From contig NZ_JBHTJO010000001.1 in the NCBI RefSeq assembly GCF_042676065.1, forward strand, positions 372,001 through 436,000: a stretch of 64,000 nucleotides of DNA, written 5' to 3'. The notes under the pieces were generated by a model, which had not been told where the DNA came from, did no database searches, and worked only from the letters and a program-made list of their open reading frames with translations. The position numbers and the translations under genes were made by a program. This DNA comes from Methyloligella solikamskensis. GTDB lineage: Bacteria > Pseudomonadota > Alphaproteobacteria > Rhizobiales > Methyloligellaceae. Each line of letters begins with the position of its first letter. Position 1 is the stretch's first letter. Shown in pieces: positions 36,458 through 45,466 of this stretch.

Positions 36458-36679
36458 GTGCGGGGGCTCAGCCCACCAAGGCTTTGCCTTCGGCGGCCTG
36501 AACGCCGTGCTCGTGTTCGGCCCGAACCTGGCTTAGGCGCTACTTCCCCACATCGCTGTTTCCCCACGTAACGGCGCTGCCATTCGCCATCCTTCATGAG
36601 CTGCCGCCGAGTCTCTAGACCAGCGCCGTGTGCTCTTGTATTTCAAAAGATACAATCTGCGGTTTCAGGGGCGGTGGTT

Positions 36680-38461
36680 ATGCGTGTTGGGATTTTAGCC
36701 CTTTTGGGGCTCTTGGCGGGTGCGCTGCCGGCGCTGGCGGACGAACGGGCGGACTGCAATCAGCGCGGCAATTGGGACGCGAAGCTCGCCGCCTGTTCGG
36801 CGCTGCTCAAGACCGATCCTAACGACGTCGACGCCCTGATCGAGCGGGGCATCGCCCGCACGGAATCCAGCGACTTCGACGGCGCGCTCGCCGACCTCAA
36901 CAAGGCCATTGAACGCGAGCCTAAATCGGCCCGTGCTTATACCCATCGAGGGCATGCTTATCAGCGGCATCGCCGCTTTGACGAGGCCTTGGCCGACGTC
37001 AATAAGGCCATCGAACTGGATCCCAATTCAATCAGCGCCCTTGGTTACAGGGCCGCGACCCATGTGATTATGGGCGACGTCAATATGGGCGCCGCCGATG
37101 CCGAGCGGACACTGCAGATCGATCCGAACTCGGCGCTGGCCCATCACGTGCTTGGTATGGCCTACAGCGGAAAGGGCGACCAGGATCGAGCGCTAGAGGA
37201 GTACTCGAAGGCCATTGAGCTGGATCCAAACTTTGCGCCGTCGTTCGTCAATCGAGGAGCAGTTTACAATAGGAAGGGCGATCCTGACGCGGCGTTGCGC
37301 GATCTCTCAAAGGGGATTGCACTCAGTCCCGGCCTCGCTGGGGCTTATGTCAATCGCTCTTCTTCATACTTAAAGAAGGGAGAGTTTGAGGCAGCACTGG
37401 CTGATCTCGACAAGGCTATCGCGCTCGATCCGCAATGGGCCGCTCTCTATACGCGCCGCGGTGAATTCTTTACGAAGCAGGGAAAACTCGATAGGGCCCT
37501 AGCGGATTTCGACAAGGTTGTTGAGCTTAGTCAAAGGCCGGAGGAGGCATACTCACGTCGTGGTCGTGCCTATCGTCTAAACGGTCAGTTTGAGCGCGCA
37601 ATTGCCGACTACTCCAAGCTGATCGAGCTCAATCCCAAAAATGCAAAAGCCTATGCCGAGAGAGGTTCTGTCTATTCGGAACAAGGGAAAACGGATCTGG
37701 CGAAAGATGATTATGACAAGGCCATTGAACTCGATCCAAAGTTTGTCTCTATCTACACTGAGCGCGCTAATGTCTATGTGCGAAAAGGGCAGCTTTCCCG
37801 CGCTATTGCCGAATACACCACAGCCCTGAAGATTGCGCCTGAAAACCCTGATACTTATCGAGCGCGCGGCGGCTGCTATCGGAAGAATGGGCAGCTCGAC
37901 CTGGCAATCGCGGATTTCAATAAATCCATCTCATTGAGTCAGGGCAACACATTTGCCTATTTGAGCCGAGCTAACGCCTATCAAGAGAAAGGCCAGTTTT
38001 CGCGCGCTATCGCGGACTACTCCAAATTCATCTCTATGAACCCCGAGGACTCTGGACCGTATCACAATCGGGCGGTGGCTTACTCTCGCAAGGGGATGCA
38101 CTCCAAGGCGATTGCCGACTTCACAATGGCCATCAAATTCAACCCGAAAGATGGACAGGCCTATTTCAACCGGGCGGCAACTCATCAGAATCTTAAGCAC
38201 TGGTCTCTTGCTCTTGCCGACTATGCCAAGGCCATCCGGTTGGGCCATCGGAAGTTCGATGCCTACTTCAACCGAGGAGACATCTATCTCAATATGAGAG
38301 AAGAGAGGTCCGCAGTTGCCAACTACACTGAGGCCATTGCTTTGAACCCGAAAGACTACCTTGCTTATGAGCGCCGTTCTTTTGCGTATGACAGGATGGG
38401 GAACCTTTGGAAGGGTGCTGCAGATGCCTGGACGGCCGGCAAGTTGAAAAAGCGCCGCTAG
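36680..38461 (+). CDS. Exported tetratricopeptide-repeat protein
   Basis: A 593-residue protein with a signal peptide at residues 1-20 (MRVGILALLGLLAGALPALA) and then about 16 consecutive 34-residue TPR units to the C-terminus. Most contain the signature AIADYSKAIELDP or a close variant. There is no catalytic domain, so it is likely a periplasmic or outer-membrane-facing scaffold for protein binding. The start at 36680 is the Met that gives the signal peptide; the frame is open upstream to 36596. The early repeats are GC-rich and the later ones more A/T-rich, consistent with repeat expansion or mixed origin. Confidence 0.88.
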   Translation: MRVGILALLGLLAGALPALADERADCNQRGNWDAKLAACSALLKTDPNDVDALIERGIARTESSDFDGALADLNKAIEREPKSARAYTHRGHAYQRHRRFDEALADVNKAIELDPNSISALGYRAATHVIMGDVNMGAADAERTLQIDPNSALAHHVLGMAYSGKGDQDRALEEYSKAIELDPNFAPSFVNRGAVYNRKGDPDAALRDLSKGIALSPGLAGAYVNRSSSYLKKGEFEAALADLDKAIALDPQWAALYTRRGEFFTKQGKLDRALADFDKVVELSQRPEEAYSRRGRAYRLNGQFERAIADYSKLIELNPKNAKAYAERGSVYSEQGKTDLAKDDYDKAIELDPKFVSIYTERANVYVRKGQLSRAIAEYTTALKIAPENPDTYRARGGCYRKNGQLDLAIADFNKSISLSQGNTFAYLSRANAYQEKGQFSRAIADYSKFISMNPEDSGPYHNRAVAYSRKGMHSKAIADFTMAIKFNPKDGQAYFNRAATHQNLKHWSLALADYAKAIRLGHRKFDAYFNRGDIYLNMREERSAVANYTEAIALNPKDYLAYERRSFAYDRMGNLWKGAADAWTAGKLKKRR

Positions 38462-38610
38462 GTAAAAGCCTGCCTCCGGTTGCTCACGACTTCCCCAAAC
38501 GCCTCCGCCAAGAATGCGTGCCCGTCCGCGCCCTGCTAGTCGCCGTGGGCCATGATCACGCCCTCCGCGGGCCAGCTTAGGACCTTGTCCTGCGCGACGC
38601 GGGCCGGCGC

Positions 38611-39201
38611 TTACGCCTCCGATTTCACGAAGCCGAAGCGGGGCTTTTCGGGAACGCCGGCCGCGCGTAGATGCCCGACGATGTCTGCGAATTGCGCAGG
38701 CGAAAGCGCCCGCTTCGGGATGGCGTGGAAGAGATTGCCCGCCTGATAGAGGAGCAGGGTCTGCGGCCCGTCCAGCCAGCAATGGAAGATCGTCCAGGGC
38801 ATCTCGTTGGCGCCGACCTGGCTCCGCGTCCTGATCGCCTCTTCGTCCCATGCGACCTGATGCTCGCCGCCGAGCGCCTTGTGCTCGCGATAGATCTTGC
38901 GGGCGCGACGGGGCGTGATGACGTAGCCGATGGCGAACCCGCCAATGGTGACGACTAGGCCCACCAGCACGGCGCCGGCGATCTGTCCCGGCGGTGTCGG
39001 CGCGCCCCAGTTCATCAGATAGACGAGGCCGATATAGAACACGCCGATGCAGCCGGCGAACTTTAGAAAGGTCTGCCAGCTCGCGGAGCCGGACCACCAC
39101 GCCATGTGGGCGGCGACCATGTCGTCTTCGGTGTATTGAAAGCGGACGGCGTCTTCGGCCTGCTCCGCCTGCGGCTTATCGGTCGTCGATGTGTCGGTCA
39201 T
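38611..39201 (-). CDS. YcxB-like membrane protein
   Basis: A 196-residue protein with a charged N-terminus, two hydrophobic helices (about residues 53-72 and 80-102), then a soluble beta domain. The end, GNLFHAIPKRALSPAQFADIVGHLR, is the C-terminal signature of YcxB-like proteins (compare the general pattern xxxIPKRxF), whose function is unknown. GGGAGGA before 39201 sets the start. It lies 26 bases after the CitE-like gene on the same strand, so the two are probably cotranscribed. Confidence 0.82.
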   Translation of the reverse strand: MTDTSTTDKPQAEQAEDAVRFQYTEDDMVAAHMAWWSGSASWQTFLKFAGCIGVFYIGLVYLMNWGAPTPPGQIAGAVLVGLVVTIGGFAIGYVITPRRARKIYREHKALGGEHQVAWDEEAIRTRSQVGANEMPWTIFHCWLDGPQTLLLYQAGNLFHAIPKRALSPAQFADIVGHLRAAGVPEKPRFGFVKSEA

Positions 39202-39227
39202 TGGCGATTCCTCCCTCGCCGCGGACC

Positions 39228-40118
39228 TTACCCCACCAAAGCTTCGCGGTCTGCGATCTGCTCGGCGATATCGACGGTGCGCTCGGCCATGGTGAGGTGG
39301 AGGCGCTCGACCATCTGGCCCTCCACCACGATCACCCCTTCGTTCTCGTTCTCGGGCTTCCGGAAGGCCTCGATGATCTTGCGGGACCATTCGACCTCGG
39401 AAGCCGACGGGGTGAAGACCTCGTTGCAGGGGCCGACCTGGCTCGGATGGATCAGGGTCTTGCCGTCCATGCCGAGGCTGCTGCCGCGTTCGCATTCCTC
39501 GCGCAGGCCCTCGGTGTCGTTGAAGTCGTTATAGACGCCGTCGAGGATATCGAGCTTGTAGGCGCGGGCGGCGACCAGGGTCATGGCGAGCCAGGGGACC
39601 ACGGCGAAGCGGTCGTAATGGGCGTGGGCCCGGGATTCGCGGATCAGGTCGTTGGTGCCCATGACCAGGCAGCACAGCCGGTTGTCCTCATAGACGGCGG
39701 TGGCGGCGATGGTGCGTGCGTTCAGGATGGCCATGGGCGTCTCCATCATGGCCCACAGCCGAACCTTTTCCGGGGCGTTGCAGCTCTGCAGGATCTTGGC
39801 GGCGGAGATGATGTCGCCGGAATGGATGACCTTGGGCACGAGGATGGCGTCGGGCGCCGCCTCGCAGGCCGCGTGCAGATCGTCGGTCCCCCAGGGGGTC
39901 TCGAGCGCATTCACCCGGATCACGGTCTCGTGGCCCTCGTAGCCACCTTCCTTCACCGCGGCGCAGACCTGATCGCGGGCCTCGGCCTTGGAATCGGGGG
40001 CGACGGAATCCTCCAGATCGAAGATCAGCGCATCGGCGGGGATGGTTTTCGCCTTCTCGAGGGCGCGCTTGTTGGAGCCTGGCATATAGAGTGCGCTACG
40101 GCGCGGACGACCGTGCAT
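39228..40118 (-). CDS. HpcH/HpaI aldolase-family CoA-ester lyase (CitE-like)
   Basis: A 296-residue TIM-barrel enzyme of the CitE/malyl-CoA lyase family, which splits or forms (S)-malyl-, beta-methylmalyl- or citramalyl-CoA. The family signatures are present: RSALYMPGSN at the start, LIFDLEDSVAP with an acidic metal-region pair, the metal-ligand Glu in AMMETP, and VMGTNDL. The C-terminal SLGMDGKTLIHPSQV is also typical. Which CoA ester it uses cannot be told. GGAGGA precedes the ATG. A TGTTGC-N3-GCAACA palindrome lies 51 bases upstream. Confidence 0.9.
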   Translation of the reverse strand: MHGRPRRSALYMPGSNKRALEKAKTIPADALIFDLEDSVAPDSKAEARDQVCAAVKEGGYEGHETVIRVNALETPWGTDDLHAACEAAPDAILVPKVIHSGDIISAAKILQSCNAPEKVRLWAMMETPMAILNARTIAATAVYEDNRLCCLVMGTNDLIRESRAHAHYDRFAVVPWLAMTLVAARAYKLDILDGVYNDFNDTEGLREECERGSSLGMDGKTLIHPSQVGPCNEVFTPSASEVEWSRKIIEAFRKPENENEGVIVVEGQMVERLHLTMAERTVDIAEQIADREALVG

Positions 40119-40169
40119 GTTTTTCCTCCATTGCTGTTTCTGGGAGTGCCGTTCCTGCATTCGCGGGTT

Positions 40170-40184
40170 TGTTGCGGCGCAACA
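40170..40184. promoter_or_regulatory. Palindrome TGTTGC-N3-GCAACA before CitE-like gene
   Basis: TGTTGCGGCGCAACA differs from the element at 27749-27763 by one central base. It lies exactly 51 bases before the CitE-like start. The surrounding 19 bases (TTGTTGCGGCGCAACATAG) also match the other site on the same strand of the window. Confidence 0.6.
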
Positions 40185-40380
40185 TAGCCCGGCTTCGGCC
40201 GGCGGGAAACCAAAGCGTGTCCGGACCGGCCGTAAATAGTGTCACAGCCTGTAGCGGCTCATTTCACAGCGTCCGGGCCAAAAAGAGCGAAGTCAAAACC
40301 TCAAGCCACTTGTTTCGCGGTTGCACAATGCTGCAAGCTTCGAGCGAGGGAGGAACGGCGTCTAACCGTTTCGGGGGATT

Positions 40381-41799
40381 ATGGACAAGGTTGATATGCT
40401 GGTGATCGGCAGCGGGCCTGCTGGTCGGCGCGCGGCTGTGCAAGCGGCGAAATTCGGCAAATCGGTATTGGTGGTGGACCGGGGCCGGCGCCTCGGCGGC
40501 GTCTCTGTGCATACGGGCACGATCCCGTCCAAGACTTTGCGGGAAACGGTGCTGAACCTATCCGGCTGGCGGGAGCGGGGCTTCTACGGCCGCGCCTACC
40601 GGGTGAAGCAGGACATCACGGCGGTGGACCTGACCGAGCGGCTCCACAAGACGCTGGATCACGAGGTGGAGGTGCTGGAGCACCAGTTCATGCGCAACAT
40701 GGTGGCCTTCGCCCTGGCCGAGGCGCGATTCGTAGCCCCCAACACGGTCGAGCTGAAGACCGATACGGACGAGCTCTCCCGCGTCGAATTCGACAAATGC
40801 GTGATCTGCGTGGGTACCAAGCCTTATCGCCCCGACCATGTACCCTTCGACGGGAGCCGCGTCTTCGATAGCGACGAGATCTTGGAGATCGACCGGCTGC
40901 CGCGTTCGCTGACGGTGATCGGCGGCGGGGTGATCGGGGTGGAATACGCCACCATCTTCTCGGCGCTCGACGTGCCGGTGACGCTGATCGAAGGGCGCGA
41001 CACGATCCTCGATTTCATCGACAAGGAGGTGGTGGCCGATTTCGTCCATCAGATGCGCGATCGCGGCATGGTGGTGCGGCTGGGTGCGGCGGTGAAGGAG
41101 ATCACCAAGTCCGAGCGCGGCGTCCAGGTGGCTCTGGAGGATGGGCGGAAGGTGAACACCGAATGCCTACTGTTCGCCGCGGGGCGCTCGGGCAGCGTCG
41201 GCAGCCTCAATCTCGGGGCACTGGGGCTGGAGGCGGACAAGCGCGGGCGGCTTAAGGTCGATCCGGACACGTTTCAAACGGACTTGCCGAACATCTATGC
41301 GGCGGGCGACATCATCGGCTTTCCGAGCCTAGCGTCGACGTCCATGGAACAGGGGCGGCTCGCCGCCTGCCACGCCTTCGACATGCCAGCTTCGCCGCCG
41401 CCGGAAGCCTTCCCCTACGGCATCTACGCGGTGCCGGAGATCTCCACCGTTGGGCAGTCCGAAGAAGAGGTGCGGGAGAGCGGCGTGGCCTACGAGTGCG
41501 GCGTGGCGCGCTTTCGAGAGACCAGCCGCGGCCACATCATGGGGGTGAACTCAGGCTTCCTGAAGTTGATCTTCGCGCTCGATACGCGCCGGCTGCTCGG
41601 CGCCCACATCATCGGCGAAGGCGCCACGAAGCTGATCCATATCGGCCAGGCGGTGATCAACCTGAAAGGCACGGTCGACTTCTTCGTGGAGAACACCTTC
41701 AACTATCCGACGCTGGCGGAAGCCTACAAGGTGGCCGGGCTCGACGCCTGGAACCGCATGGGGCAAGCGGCTGCGGAGGTCGCGGTGGTTGATGGTTGA
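40381..41799 (+). CDS. sthA: Soluble (Si-specific) pyridine nucleotide transhydrogenase
   Basis: A cytosolic flavoprotein of 472 residues that exchanges hydride between NADPH and NAD+. FAD binding is shown by VIGSGPAGRRAAVQAAKFG at the N-terminus. The key point is GGVSVHTGTIPSKTLRE: the two redox cysteines of lipoamide dehydrogenase (CxxxxC) are replaced by Val and Thr, as in SthA. The NAD(P) domain (TVIGGGVIGVEYATIF) and the dimerisation domain ending with NTFNYPTLAEAYKVAGLDA are complete. GGGGGA lies before the ATG. It is a single-gene unit. Confidence 0.93.
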   Translation: MDKVDMLVIGSGPAGRRAAVQAAKFGKSVLVVDRGRRLGGVSVHTGTIPSKTLRETVLNLSGWRERGFYGRAYRVKQDITAVDLTERLHKTLDHEVEVLEHQFMRNMVAFALAEARFVAPNTVELKTDTDELSRVEFDKCVICVGTKPYRPDHVPFDGSRVFDSDEILEIDRLPRSLTVIGGGVIGVEYATIFSALDVPVTLIEGRDTILDFIDKEVVADFVHQMRDRGMVVRLGAAVKEITKSERGVQVALEDGRKVNTECLLFAAGRSGSVGSLNLGALGLEADKRGRLKVDPDTFQTDLPNIYAAGDIIGFPSLASTSMEQGRLAACHAFDMPASPPPEAFPYGIYAVPEISTVGQSEEEVRESGVAYECGVARFRETSRGHIMGVNSGFLKLIFALDTRRLLGAHIIGEGATKLIHIGQAVINLKGTVDFFVENTFNYPTLAEAYKVAGLDAWNRMGQAAAEVAVVDG

Positions 41800-41808
41800 G
41801 CCGATTCC

Positions 41809-42705
41809 TTACCTCGAGCCTTCCGCAAACAGGTTCTCCGCCACGAAATCGACGAAGAGGCGGAGCTTCGGTGAGATGTGACGGCTCGTGGGCCAGAGGA
41901 TGCGGAACGTGCCACCATGGTCGACGAATTTATCCAACACGGTGACCACGGCGCCCTCCGCGATCGCAGTACGCACGGCGAAATCGGGCAGACAGGCTAT
42001 ACCTAAGCCGCTCTTTGCCATCTCGATCAACGGCTCGATGACGGTGGACACGGCCGTTGCTGGAATGCTGGACATGTCCGATCCGGCCGCGTCCCGCAAG
42101 GGCCAGTCCTCCAGCTTGCCAGTGCTGGGATAGCGGTGCCGCAGGCAGCGGTGGGCGGCGAGATCGGAAGGTGCTTGCGGCGTTGCATGCTCGGCGAAAT
42201 AGGCGGGGGCGCCCACGAGCCGGTAGCGGAATTCGCCGAGCTTTCGCGTCATCAACCTCGAATCGCTGACCTCGCCGGTGCGGATCACCGCGTCGAAGCC
42301 TTCCTCGATCACGTCGGTCAGGCGGTCGGTGAAATCCAGGTCGAGCGTGATCGAGGGCCATTTCTGCATGAAGGCGGACAGGGTCGGCATCAACAGCATG
42401 CCCACCAGTGGCAGGCTCACGCGCAGCACCCCACGCGGGTCTTCCCGGCTCTGGGAGAGCTCGAGCTCAGCGGCTTCTATCTCGCCCAGGATGCGGCGGC
42501 AGCGTTCCAGAAACAGGCGGCCTTCCGGCGTCAAGCTGACGGCCCGTGTCGAGCGATGGAACAGCCGGACGCCGAGACGATGCTCTAGGCGCGCGATCGC
42601 TTTGCCCACGGCCGAGGAGGAGATGCCAAGTTGTCGGCCTGCAGCTGTGAAGCTGAGGGTATCTGCGGCCTGAACGAAGACGTTGAGTGCACTGACACTA
42701 TCCAT
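41809..42705 (-). CDS. LysR-family transcriptional regulator
   Basis: A 298-residue LysR-type regulator. The winged helix is at residues 1-65 with FTAAGRQLGISSSAVGKAIARLE, followed by HRSTRAVSLTPEG and an effector domain with DAVIRTGEVSDSRL, characteristic of the CrgA/DsdC-like subgroup. It is divergent from an MFS exporter gene. The 114-base gap contains a perfect 16-base palindrome starting 16 bases before the regulator's ATG. The natural inference is that it controls the exporter and itself. Its inducer is unknown. Confidence 0.92.
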   Translation of the reverse strand: MDSVSALNVFVQAADTLSFTAAGRQLGISSSAVGKAIARLEHRLGVRLFHRSTRAVSLTPEGRLFLERCRRILGEIEAAELELSQSREDPRGVLRVSLPLVGMLLMPTLSAFMQKWPSITLDLDFTDRLTDVIEEGFDAVIRTGEVSDSRLMTRKLGEFRYRLVGAPAYFAEHATPQAPSDLAAHRCLRHRYPSTGKLEDWPLRDAAGSDMSSIPATAVSTVIEPLIEMAKSGLGIACLPDFAVRTAIAEGAVVTVLDKFVDHGGTFRILWPTSRHISPKLRLFVDFVAENLFAEGSR

Positions 42706-42720
42706 GTCGCGGCACGATAG

Positions 42721-42736
42721 CGGACATAAATGTCCG
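42721..42736. promoter_or_regulatory. Perfect palindrome in the lysR/MFS divergent region
   Basis: CGGACATAAATGTCCG: 7-base arms around AA. It lies 16 bases before the LysR start and 84 bases before the chosen MFS start. It is the best candidate for the LysR (auto)regulatory site, although LysR sites are more often T-N11-A. Confidence 0.6.
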
Positions 42737-42819
42737 AAGTCATCGGAATTTTAGCCTCTTTCTCCTCAGTTGCGCCGTTGGCATGTCTGGCGGCAGCGCA
42801 ACTGCAGACCGAGGATTCC

Positions 42820-44022
42820 ATGACTTCAGCCTTGCCCGCCGACCGTTTCGCATCATCTGCTGACGACCGGCTTCCCTGGTCCGGCCTTTTGGCGCTGGCG
42901 CTGGCGGCCTTCATCACGATTCTAACTGAGGCGCTGCCTGCTGGCCTGCTGCCCCAGATCAGCCGTGGCCTCGGCGTTTCCGAAGCGGCGGCAGGCCAAT
43001 TGGTCACGCTGTATGCGGTTGGCTCCCTGCTGGCCGCGATCCCGCTGACGCTCCTGACCCAAGGTGTGCGCCGCCGTCCGCTGCTCTTGACGGCGATTGG
43101 CGGGTTCCTGATCGCCAATTCGGTCACTGCCGTCTCAGAGAGTTATGGCGTGACGCTGGTGGCGCGCTTTCTGGCCGGCGTTTCGGCGGGGCTGCTCTGG
43201 GCGCTGGTGGCCGGCTATGCGGCGCGCATGGCACCGGAGCACCTCAAGGGGAGAGCCATCGCCGTGGCCATGGTTGGGACGCCGCTGGCGCTTTCCTTCG
43301 GCGTGCCGGCGGGTACGTTCCTTGGAGCCATCATTGGCTGGCGCGCCTGCTTCGGCATGATGAGCGGTCTGACCGTCATTCTGATCGTTTGGGTGCTGGC
43401 GGCGGTGCCGGATTTTGCGGGTCAGTCTGCGGGTACGCGGACGCCGCTGAAGAGCGTCTTCACGCGGCCCGGCATCCGACCCGTGCTGTTCGTCACGCTC
43501 GGCTTCGTTCTCGCCCACAACATCCTCTACACCTATATCGCGCCATTTCTCGCCGAGGCCGGCATGGTTGACCGGACGGATCTGGTGCTCCTCGTCTTCG
43601 GAATCGCATCGCTGTTCAGCATCTGGATCGTCGGGGTGCTGATCGACAGGCTGCTGCGTGAGCTGACCTTGATCAGCACCGCGCTCTTCGGCGCCTCGGC
43701 GGTGGCGTTATGGATATGGGGTGACGTGCCGGCAGTGGTCTATGGCGCTGCAGCCGTCTGGGGACTTGCTTTCGGCGGCTGCGCCACGTTGTTTCAGACC
43801 GCCAGCGCCAAAACTGCGGGACCGGCGGCGGATCTTGCCCAGGCGATGTTGGTGACAGTCTGGAACTCGGCGATCGCCGCCGCAGGCGTCTTCGGTGGAT
43901 TGCTGCTCGCCCGTTTCGACGTTGGAGCCTTTCCGCCCAGTCTGCTGGTCCTGCTCCTCGCGACCTTCGTGATTACGCTGGTCTCCCACCGGCACGGCTT
44001 CCCTCGCCACCATTGGGCCTGA
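42820..44022 (+). CDS. MFS efflux transporter (AraJ/Cmx-like, DHA1 family)
   Basis: A 400-residue transporter with 12 helices of the drug:H+ antiporter-1 group. Helix 1 is in LPWSGLLALALAAFITILTEALPAGLL; LLWALVAGYAARM followed by PEHLKGRAIAVAMVGTPLAL marks helices 4-5 and their loop. It probably exports small organic compounds. The ATG at 42820 follows GAGG. An upstream in-frame ATG at 42730 would lie inside the regulatory palindrome and add 30 residues, so it was not chosen. The divergent LysR regulator probably governs it. Confidence 0.88.
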   Translation: MTSALPADRFASSADDRLPWSGLLALALAAFITILTEALPAGLLPQISRGLGVSEAAAGQLVTLYAVGSLLAAIPLTLLTQGVRRRPLLLTAIGGFLIANSVTAVSESYGVTLVARFLAGVSAGLLWALVAGYAARMAPEHLKGRAIAVAMVGTPLALSFGVPAGTFLGAIIGWRACFGMMSGLTVILIVWVLAAVPDFAGQSAGTRTPLKSVFTRPGIRPVLFVTLGFVLAHNILYTYIAPFLAEAGMVDRTDLVLLVFGIASLFSIWIVGVLIDRLLRELTLISTALFGASAVALWIWGDVPAVVYGAAAVWGLAFGGCATLFQTASAKTAGPAADLAQAMLVTVWNSAIAAAGVFGGLLLARFDVGAFPPSLLVLLLATFVITLVSHRHGFPRHHWA

Positions 44023-44040
44023 GCTCCCGATCAGCGGATC

Positions 44041-44628
44041 TTAGTACGGCAATGGCCTCTTCTCCCGATGGGCCTTGGCGGCCTCGGCCCACCAGGTGAG
44101 GTCGTCGGCGAATTGGGGGAAGGAGTCTTCCAGCGCCTCGCCGCCCTCGCCTTGGGGCTGGCCGTTTTCGGTGAGCGTCTGGCCGATCTGTCCGACGTTG
44201 ATGGTAGTGGGCACCACGGGCATGCCCATCTCGTTCAGGGTCACATGCCAGGCCATGCTGGCGCGGGCGCCGGCGATCCTGCCGGCGGAATAGCTTGCGA
44301 TGGCGGCGGGCCGGCCGAACCATTCCTCCAGATAGTGATCGGTCAGGTTCTTCAGACCAGGCTGCACGCCCCAGTTATATTCGCCGGTGACGAAGACGAA
44401 GCCGTCGGCGGCGCGGATCTTCTGGGCCAGGGTCTCCATGGCGTCCGGGGCTTCGCCTGACTCGTATTCCTTGTACATGCGGTCGAGCATCGGGAGGTTC
44501 ACCTCCTTCGCATCGATCAGCTCCACGTCGTGGCCACGCTCAACGAGCTGGCTGATGAGATAGCGGGCGAGGCGGATGCCCATCCGGTCGGAGCGATACG
44601 AGCCATAGAAGACGAGAAGAGAGAGCAT
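44041..44628 (-). CDS. NADPH-dependent FMN reductase family protein
   Basis: A 195-residue flavodoxin-like protein. The FMN phosphate loop is near the start (FYGSYRSDRMGIRLA); the central DGFVFVTGEYNWGVQPGLKNLTDH matches the family pattern EYNxxxPGxLKNxxD. It would reduce free flavin, azo dyes or quinones with NAD(P)H. The ATG at 44628 is preferred because GAGG lies 8 bases before it; an upstream Met at 44691 gives no sensible N-terminus. It converges with the MFS gene and is divergent from the methyltransferase-like gene. Confidence 0.88.
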   Translation of the reverse strand: MLSLLVFYGSYRSDRMGIRLARYLISQLVERGHDVELIDAKEVNLPMLDRMYKEYESGEAPDAMETLAQKIRAADGFVFVTGEYNWGVQPGLKNLTDHYLEEWFGRPAAIASYSAGRIAGARASMAWHVTLNEMGMPVVPTTINVGQIGQTLTENGQPQGEGGEALEDSFPQFADDLTWWAEAAKAHREKRPLPY

Positions 44629-44812
44629 GGGGACCTCGGCGGAAGTGCTTATGCAGATCCATAGACGCGGGCGGCAGATATTGTTCCGCAACGACTTCGA
44701 ATGGAAGGGAAGTCCTAGAAGTCATGTGCGGCAGCGCCGCAGCGGGCGGGCGAAGAATTGCCGTATTTGCCCCTGACGGATGATCGCCTCCCCCAGTCGC
44801 CGAAGGCATCCC

Positions 44813-45430
44813 ATGCGCTCCAACGCCGCCAACAAGCCCGCCAATCAAAAAGCCCGTATCCGGCTGCTCCAGTTCGGGGCGGCACTGTTTCTCGTCGGTT
44901 TCATGGCGATACAGCCTGTCTTCTCCCATGACGGCAGCGATACGATCGAATGCATCGGCGTGTCGCTCGTGCTGCTCTGCGTGGCCGGGCGGGCGTGGAG
45001 TTCGCTTTATATCGGCGACAAGAAGAACCGCGAGCTGGTGACGGCGGGGCCTTATTCCATGACCCGCAATCCGCTCTACTTCTTCTCCATGCTTGGTGCC
45101 GTCGGCATCGGACTGTTCGCCGGATCGTTGGTGCTCGCCGGCCTCCTGGGGTGCCTCACCTACCTCATTCTGACGACGACCGCGGTCAAGGAGGCGATCC
45201 ATCTCGACAGCCTGTTCGGCGAAAGCTACCGCGACTACGAGGGGCGGACTCCGGAGTTTTGGCCGCGACCCATGCTCTACAGCGACGCCGAGCAGGTCAC
45301 GTTCTCGCCCGATGCTTTGAAGCGCACGGTTCTGGACGGCCTGCTGTTCATCGTGGCGCTGCCTGCGATCGAATTGCTCGAGGTGGTGAAGGAGTCCGGG
45401 TACATGTCGGCCGGATTCACGCTGTTGTAG
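44813..45430 (+). CDS. Isoprenylcysteine/phospholipid methyltransferase-like membrane protein (PEMT/ICMT family)
   Basis: A 205-residue membrane protein with about four helices. The signature GPYSMTRNPLYFFSML at residues about 82-97 is the S-adenosylmethionine-binding/methyltransferase motif of the PEMT/ICMT family, followed by a Glu in VKEAIHLDSLFGESYRDY. Bacterial members mostly have unknown acceptors. GAAGG lies before the ATG at 44813; one at 44780 is also in frame. The C-terminal helix (VLDGLLFIVALPAIELLEVV) is an addition to the shortest family members. Confidence 0.85.
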   Translation: MRSNAANKPANQKARIRLLQFGAALFLVGFMAIQPVFSHDGSDTIECIGVSLVLLCVAGRAWSSLYIGDKKNRELVTAGPYSMTRNPLYFFSMLGAVGIGLFAGSLVLAGLLGCLTYLILTTTAVKEAIHLDSLFGESYRDYEGRTPEFWPRPMLYSDAEQVTFSPDALKRTVLDGLLFIVALPAIELLEVVKESGYMSAGFTLL

Positions 45431-45466
45431 AACTTGTCGTCGCGTTCGGATGTCTGGGCGTATCCG

